From NCBI RefSeq assembly GCF_007655135.1, contig NC_045131.1, positions 23,358,001 to 23,422,000 on the forward strand: a stretch of DNA of 64,000 bases, read 5' to 3'. The position numbers and the translations under genes were made by a program. Shown here one piece after another: positions 57,388 through 64,000 of the stretch; position 1 is the stretch's first letter, and each line of letters opens with the position of its first letter. This stretch comes from Punica granatum. Lineage: Eukaryota; Streptophyta; Magnoliopsida; Myrtales; Lythraceae. Under the pieces are notes generated by a model, which worked only from the letters and a program-made list of their open reading frames with translations, was not told the DNA's origin and searched no databases.

Positions 57388-59974
57388 TACCCGGGTCTAG
57401 GGGTATGGAACACCTAGTTTGTTGTTAAGGCATTGGTCTGTGCGGAACCGGAAAGTCCGTGTTCGGGGGTTCATGTTACGTGCGGGCCTATATCCCACAC
57501 GCCCTTTCGGTACTCTGGTTTGCTAGGCTTGCATGTTTTATTATTTACCGCGTGAATTAAGCTGCACTCGGCTCGCACGTTTTGACACCGGAGATTCGAT
57601 GAACCAAACGATGTCGGTTGAGAAGCCGGGAGAGAAGTAAATCTATATGTCAGGGAATTGGTTCACAATCTTACGTTACAGTTCATCGAACCATGGAGGT
57701 TGAATCCCTGCGTGAACCAGAACCGCGAGATCTTGGATTTACTTGTGTCTGGGCAAGCATTAGACCGATTCGATTAATTCGATTCTCGGACCGTTCGCTC
57801 ACCGACTGGAATTCTTACAGAATAAATGCATCAAATAGAATCCTTACAATGCTCTCAAAACAATAAATACAAATTACAAAAGGGTCGAATTCCAGTCGTT
57901 TTGCGTTCGGTTATTATTCCACTCTAACTCACCGTGAGTTTAGGGAAAAGACCGAAGCACTGAAATTCAATGGACGCTCTCGCTGAATAGGGCGTTGGAC
58001 CCTGTGAGTGTTGATTAGGGTGTTGGACCCTGTGCTCGATGATTAGGGCGTTGAACCCTAATATTATTCGGCCTAGGGATCAGGCTCGACCCGCATGGCA
58101 AACAGGTGCGGAAAGATAACACGCAACATGTTAATAACAGACAAAGTGTTTGTTATTGTCGTGTTTACGTGAATTAACAGATTATTAACCCAGGGGTGTT
58201 TTTGCAAGCAAATGCCATATGCTAAACAATCAAACGTGTGCCAACGTTTTAGCATTCGGCTTTGTTTTGAGAACTTGACAAAGAGAGTCAAATCTCAGGT
58301 GTGTGGATTGCTTTTACAGTTGTTCTGTATTGTGACACTGAATTACCACTGAATTAACCAAACTCGTGTTTTGACTCTAGATTTGGAATCTAGAATTCCT
58401 CCTAACCATTATCTAGTGTTTGGTTAGGTCGAGTGAAAGGTTAATCAGCATTTCGCATGTTTTCTGACAGAGATAACTATTCTAGTTACCCGAGTCTATG
58501 TTAGGATAACAGAAACTCATCAGTTAGATAAGAAAAGGCTATGCAGATGAACCTGCACCTGAACAGGTAGCCCATTCTTATCCCGTACTGTAGTGTTTCT
58601 GTTATGCTAACCCTAAGGGTGTCGCTGAATTGTGAAAAGATGATTTTGCCCTTTATTTGAAAATTGTTCTCAAAAAAGGGGAAAACATCGCAGTGCGGGC
58701 CACCTCGGCCTGTAGCCGGTGTCAACCAAATCCCTGGATCATCCAGGGTTATGCAAGAACCCCGGAAAAGCCAAGGAACCGGTCAATCCGCCCGGAAGTG
58801 ATCTAGAAAGATCTTCTGTATCGTGACCTAAGCTACCTGGAATCAGGTAAAAACTCAAGTTGAGACACAGAAGCCTTTTTAGACGTCCATGCTACATCGG
58901 ACTGCGCGTTTCGGGTTTTGAAATTGATAAGTTTGAAAAGGGCACCAACGTCCTTTGACGACTCGTCGACGCGAGTTATCAGTTAATGTCCAATTCGGGT
59001 AAATTTTATCAGTGTGAAGTGGGTTTAATCATGTGAGCGTCCCGATTAACCCGTTTGTGGAATTAATGCTTAAGGGTTATAGCCGAAAGCATTAATTAGG
59101 AAAACGATTCGTGATTCGACAACCAAAATGAATCCATAACGATCAAGGATAATTCAGTTGAATAACCGACAATATCCTTATAACCGAATGGATCTAAATG
59201 AGTCCTTGATACATGAATCCATGTACGTTAATTTTTAAAGAGTCTTTACACGATACTTTAACATAGGAATCGTAAAGACATTGAAGTAAAAATTCACACC
59301 ATCCGATAAACGAATTAAACTTGAGATAAGGAACTCATTCTTGACCCAAGGAAGGCCAAGAAGCCCTCGGCTTCATCTTATGAAAGGTGGCCGAAGGTTC
59401 TCATGGCTCTATCCGAGTCACAAATGATTTCCTAATCGTGGTTCAATTATTTTTCGCATGCTCAAACATCAACCGTGATAAATAGCACTCCTTTTTAATA
59501 AAAGCCGGCGTTATCACGATTTGTTTAGCTCATTTAAACATACAAACATTCACAAACGTGTCAATTAAGGAAAAGGATAAAATAACACCGGCTTCATGCA
59601 TGCAATAATGATAAGACAAACTCGGAAGCTAGCTTGAATAGGCTAAGGAGATCGATCTTAACCCGAAAAGAGCAATTTAAGTCTCAACCCTTTCATTTAG
59701 AGAGTTGGCCGAGAATTAATTTGCCGTAGTCGGGTCAGGATAGTCTTCTTTACGATGATCCAAGCCCTTTTCCGACATGATAGCAAGTCATAAGATAGTG
59801 CACATGCATAATATAACATAAAATTGCATAAAAATTAAATCTTGCAAATGAAACATGCATGAAACACCATAATACTCCATAGCCATGCAAAAATATAAAA
59901 AGCCCTAACTCCTCTAAGTCGAAAATGTTTTACCTAGCCTCGGAATACGAGGAAAGAGTCGGGGAAGTGTTTGA

Positions 59975-60785
59975 GAGTCGGAAGGGTATTCGGGTGCACG
60001 GGTGGACGTGCACGGGCGCGGTCACGCACGGTGACGGGCGCTGGTGGGCACGAACGGGCGCTGGTGAGCACAGGCGTGCTCGATGACCGGCGCTGGTGGC
60101 GCATGGTGACGGGCACGAGCGGCACTGGTGACGGGCACGGGCGTGCTGGTGACGGGCACGGACACGCGGGTGACGAGCGCTGGTGGCGCTGGTGACGGGC
60201 GCGGGCGGCGCTGGTGACGGGCGCGGGCGGCGCTGGTGACGGGCGCGGGCGTGCTGGTGATGGGCACGGGCGTGCTGATGACGTGCACGGACGCGCTGGG
60301 TGACGAGCGCTGGTGGCGCTGGTGACGGGCACGGACACGCGGGGTGATGGGCGCGGGTGGCGCTGGTGACGGACGCTGGTGACGGGCACGGGCGTGCTGG
60401 TGACGGGCGCTGGTGGCGCTGGTGACGGGCACGGGCGTGCTGGTGATGGACGCGGGTTGCGCTCGGTGACAGACGCTGGTGACGCTCGCGGGTTGCGCTC
60501 GGTGACACTCTGTGACGGACGCGGGTTGCGCTCGGTGACAGACGCTGGTGACGCTCGCGGGTTGCGCTCGGTGACGCTCGGTGACGGACGCGGGTTGCGC
60601 TCGGTGACAGACGCTGGTGACGCTCGCGGGTTGCGCTCGGTGACGCTCGGTGACGGACGCGGGTTGCGCTCGGTGACAGACGCTGGTGACGCTCCCGGGT
60701 TGCGCTCGGTGACGCTCGGTGACGGACGCGGGTTGCGCTCGGTGACGCTCGGTGACGGACGCTGGTGACGCTGGTGACGCGTCAC
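59975..60785 (-). repeat. GC-rich tandem array in D LTR
   Basis: Read on the plus strand, it is built of GCTGGTGACGGGCRCGGGCG units, then a regular unit of about 63 bp (CGGGTTGCGCTCGGTGAC plus GACGCTGGTGACGCT) in four or more copies. Three overlapping minus-strand ORFs of up to 283 codons (VTERNPRPSP-type repeats) run through it because the array lacks stops. They are not supported as genes. Confidence 0.85.
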
Positions 60786-62717
60786 TGTTCACCCGAGAGC
60801 TCCAACTTCACCCGAAACGACCAAAACGATGAGCAAACGACTCCAAACTAAAAAACTGGGTTCAGAAATGGAATCCTTGGGTCCGAAACATGTCGTCTAT
60901 GAAGTTTGAAGAATTTTGGATATAAGTCGGAATAGTGCTCGCTATGGATCCCGACCTAAACTCTAAAGATATTTGGCTTGGTTTTTGGTTTTCATGAAGT
61001 TCTTTGCTTGCTGCTGGTTCCTAAGAAGTTGAGAGCATTTTTTAGAGGGAGAAACTAGCAAGATCATGTGTGCTTCATGAGTGATTAGCTTAATGACAAG
61101 TAGGCAATATATATGTGAAGCTAATGAGCAATTAAGCAAAACAAAGCACCATTAAGGGCCTCATTAGCAAAAGTCGGTTGCCCTAATGAAGATGAGGATG
61201 AATGTCCTCCATGTATCTTGATGAGGAAGAGCCAAGAAGCATTAATGGAGGTGTAGTTAATGGTTTGAGTGTTAACTAGAAAGACCAAAGATATTTTGGG
61301 CTAGGTGAGGGCAAGAGAGAAAGGGGAAAAGGCCGAAAACTTTGGGGCAAAGGGCGGTTGCCCTTGGGCAGCCCGTGGGTCCCACGACTTGTGAGGAGAA
61401 ACCGGGAAAAGACTCGGGTCTCGATTGGTCGCGTATTCGAAGTTAGTGGTTCGAATTGAACGTCGAATTGTCGGTATGCGCGTGAAAACGGAGTTAATGA
61501 GCCCGAGATTGACATTTTCCATTGAGAAATGTCCCGGATGTGTGTGAGGCTCGGATGCCGATTTTGCCCATTGCAAGTGATCAGGGCGAAGTTGTCCGCT
61601 TTTGACAGCATATCTCGTATCTGCATCTCACGTTGGTCATTTTGACATCAATTGTCAGACAACGTGAGCAATCATCCCTTAAGCCAGTAATGCTAACGTG
61701 GGGCCGGAGACGTCCTAGGAGGTCGAAACTGGTTTTCTCAGGATGACTTCTGAGTTGCTTGGGCACTCCGGAGATTACTGTAATCTCTGTTTGTCAAGAT
61801 CAGACCTCCAAGGACTTGAAGAGTGTATCTGAGACCTCTAAAGCACTGTTCGAGAGATCTAGATGAGTTGTGTGATTTATTCCGACGATTCCACATTGAG
61901 CCTTGAGAAGGCTAGCATTGTGTAACGTAAGCATTCGGCGTCAAGTTTCCCCAAAGAGGACCTCCGGATATGGATTTCCACTGAAAATGGTCATTTCCGC
62001 TCATCGGAGGTTACTCGGGAAACTGTGAAGGGTTTTGCCGTCTGTTTTACCCCATTGTGAATGTTTGCTAGAGTTTTCTGGGCAACGCGGTATGAACTTC
62101 ATTTGCCGTAATTCCATCAGACCATTCTCCGGCTATGCTCTTCTGAAGAGGGGTATGCTTGTTTTGCCGTTCGGAAGTCATTTGAGGTATCTGTGTGACT
62201 TCCAAGAGACAATCTGAAGCATCATTCATGCTCTGTGTGCTGATGGGGCATGGCCGCGTCTGATATTTGGCATTAACTTTTCTCCAGGAAACCGGCATTT
62301 TTGGACTTCCACTGAAAAGTTGTCTGTATACAGAAAATTGTTCTGTATAGAGCAGATGATTTGCAAAATGCCTTTGAAGACATTTTCCATCTTTTTGGCA
62401 TTGAAGTGGATTTTTGGAGTCCAATATTGGCTATCTTCCGATGACCGAGCGAACTATCGGAAAATAGTACCGTCCATGTGATATACTGAAAATGCCGGTT
62501 TTGAACATTGTTGAATTCTCTGGTCGCTCTGTTGCCCTTTGGTGACCCCTAGAGTCCTTCTGTCATGTCCATGGGCCGTTTGCTCAATTTTGCCAACTTG
62601 AGGATGAATAGTGATTTATCGCTCTGCCGAGCCGTTTTCTGTGTTCTGCTCAAGTCGTGGCTTGGATCATTGCTAATATCATTGTTTGGAATGGTGAGCC
62701 AAAATGGGGTGCTGACA

Positions 62718-62731
62718 GCTTGCCCCTCTTT
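62718..62731 (-). other. Polypurine tract of element D
   Basis: Plus-strand GCTTGCCCCTCTTT is the reverse complement of AAAGAGGGGCAAGC. It adjoins the LTR start at 62717. Confidence 0.85.
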
Positions 62732-62929
62732 GACTGCTTGCTCGAGTAGAGGATGCAATCAAAGATTTCAAAAGCACCCCAGTTTGATAGCAATGATCAA
62801 GGTGGAATTTCCTATATGTCCCTCTCCTTTTTGCTTTGGATATGTAGGATGTTGTACCTAATAAAAGGGAATACGGTGAGATGCGCACAATAGACATGTA
62901 GAGTTCGGAACAAAGCTGAAACAGGCAAT

Positions 62930-63044
62930 TAAAGTCGGGACTGACCCGACGGGGATTGACCCCAATGCAAGAAAAGTAGTCGGGACTGACCCGAAGGGGA
63001 CTGACCCCAATGCAAGAAAAGTAGTCGGGACTGACCCGAAGGGG
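62930..63044 (-). repeat. Short minisatellite before the PPT (element D)
   Basis: Three units with GTCGGGACTGACCCGA, a dyad TCGGG-N5-CCCGA as in B and C. Confidence 0.75.
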
Positions 63045-63236
63045 TTTGCAATATGCACGGGGCGCATACCGAATGAACTGCATGGTTCAAAGGCGCCTAC
63101 CCGGTGGACTTGCGAGGTGCACGAGCGCTTGCTCGGCGGGTTTGCAATATGCACGGGGCGCATACCGAATGAACTGCATGGTTCAAAGGCGCCTACCCGG
63201 TGGACTTGCGATGTGCACTGCAATCCTGAGAGGGTG
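63045..63236 (-). repeat. 96-bp duplication (element D)
   Basis: TTTGCAATATGCACGGGGCG starts at 63045 and 63141. B has a single related segment at about 25080-25150. Confidence 0.8.
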
Positions 63237-63660
63237 CACGCTAATTAAAGTGCATTGCGGAAATAAATGTGCACTGCAATCCTGAGAGGGTGCACGCTAA
63301 TTAAAGTGCGTTGCGGAAATAAATGTGCACTGCAATCCTGAGAGGGTGCACGCTAATTAAAGTGCGTTGCGGAAATAAATGTGCACTGCAATCCTGAGAG
63401 GGTGCACGCTAATTAAAGTGCGTTGCGGAAATAAATGTGCACTGCAATCCTGAGAGGGTGCACGCTAATTAAAGTGCGTTGCGGAAATAAATGTGCACTG
63501 CAGTCCTCAGAGGGTGCACGCTAATTAAAGTGCATTGCGGAAATAAATGTGCACTGCAGTCCTGAGAGGGTGCACGCTAATTAAAGTGCATTGCGGAAAT
63601 AAATGTGCACTGCAGTCCTGAGAGGGTGCACGCTAATTAAAGTGCATTGCAGAAACAAAG
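63213..63660 (-). repeat. 56-bp satellite-like array, eight copies (element D)
   Basis: GTGCACTGCARTCCTGAGAG starts every 56 bp from 63213 to 63605. Each unit holds two GTGCAC palindromes and AATTAAAGTGC. Units are nearly identical, so the expansion is recent. Not present in A, B or C. Confidence 0.9.
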
Positions 63661-64000
63661 GTGCGCGAAGTAAACGCAAACACTGAGGAGTAGTGTGAGG
63701 TGTGGAAGGAATCATTGTGTTTCTTCCCTCGTTGATTTCGTCCATGTCGCAATCGATGCTGTGGTAGGACGTTTCATTGCTCGCCAACTGATTGCGATGT
63801 AACTGAGTGCCTGGAGTGTTATCCTGAAGGTCTCTCTTCGGATTTAGACTGTAGTCTTTGGCATAAGACAGACATGCATTCGTCGAAGAGAAACTCTTTT
63901 CGGGGTTCAAATCCTGCTTCCTGCATCTAGAATCAAAAGGGCTAATAGTGGTTGTCAATCCTACTCTATAGCCATAATGAAGATGTATAAAGAAGTCTGA
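63661..64000 (-). other. Non-coding internal sequence of element D
   Basis: Similar in reverse to the segment before the minisatellite of B and C (compare 49190-49230). No gene. Confidence 0.5.

Larger units (their letters stand above)
57222..62717 (-). repeat. 3' LTR of element D (5496 bp)
   Basis: Boundaries TGTACGGACCC (57222) and GTGCTGACA (62717), the reverse of the family ends. It is about 1 kb longer than B or C LTRs, largely because of the GC-rich array at 59975-60785. TATA-like TATATAT near 61108-61115, AG|GTAA at 59933. Stems: 59503/59583, YCAAC hairpins near 57980-58060, 57803/57887 and 57339-57387. Confidence 0.88.
57222..64000 (-). mobile_element. Element D: minus-strand relative of B and C (3' LTR and end of internal region)
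   Basis: On the minus strand, an internal region (64000 down to 62718), a PPT and a full LTR ending at 57222 in CCGTACA. Its 5' part lies beyond the right edge of the window, so its coding content is unknown. The visible internal part is non-coding and consists of minisatellites. Confidence 0.88.

Noticed and set aside
59930..60792. Three minus-strand ORFs of 192-283 codons rich in VTERNPRPSP
   Set aside because: Product of a GC-rich tandem array lacking stops, not conserved in B or C. A leader peptide cannot be excluded but has no support.
63213..63660. CRISPR-like regular repeat
   Set aside because: Units are contiguous at 56 bp with no unique spacers, inside a plant retroelement.

Overview
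The window is plant repetitive DNA: a deep nest of LTR retrotransposons. I see no host gene, rRNA, tRNA or CRISPR array. The long LTRs (about 4.5 kb) start TGTCAGCACCCC and end in CA, and the 3' LTRs are preceded by the tract AAAGAGGGGCAAG. Where the primer binding site survives it reads TGGCGACTCCRCTGGGGAC, which I read as tRNA-Arg type. There is an extra ORF upstream of gag, and minisatellites lie just before the polypurine tract. Together these point to the Tat/Ogre branch of Ty3/gypsy elements in a flowering plant. A eudicot is likely; the ORF1 proteins remind me of families abundant in Myrtales such as pomegranate, but that is only a recollection.

Layout. (1) 1-43783: a tandem chain of family A, LTR1(partial)-internal 1-LTR2-internal 2-LTR3. 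Both internal units carry ORF1 and gag, all broken. (2) 13988-30181: element B, complete with a GTGGG target duplication, inserted in LTR2 of the chain. It carries an intact ORF1 and no gag. (3) 43784-55107: element C, whose 5' LTR was split by the A chain. It has no long ORF. (4) 55108-55991: part of a minus-strand Ty1/copia-type LTR into which C inserted. (5) 56110-56700: a decayed Mutator-like transposase tail. (6) 56805-57165: a foldback element. (7) 57222-64000: element D, minus strand, with its 3' LTR and the end of its internal region. The insertion order read from the nesting is copia LTR, then C, then A (later duplicated), then B.

No reverse transcriptase, RNase H, integrase or protease is recognisable in any internal region seen whole (A1, A2, B, C); D is only partly in the window. 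These copies therefore look like RNA parasites that depend on an autonomous relative. Coding content falls from ORF1+gag (A) to ORF1 only (B) to none (C).

The most interesting signal is RNA-level structure in the non-coding parts. Comparing families A, B, C and D, at least six stems in the LTR R/U5 region and the internal region keep pairing through compensatory base changes. They include a 12-bp long-range stem, a hairpin with UNCG-type loops that ends on a 10-nt copy of the PBS core, tandem hairpins with YCAAC loops, and an array of about 24 GGGC-UNCG-GCCC-like hairpins in C. These were found by eye and need covariation statistics.
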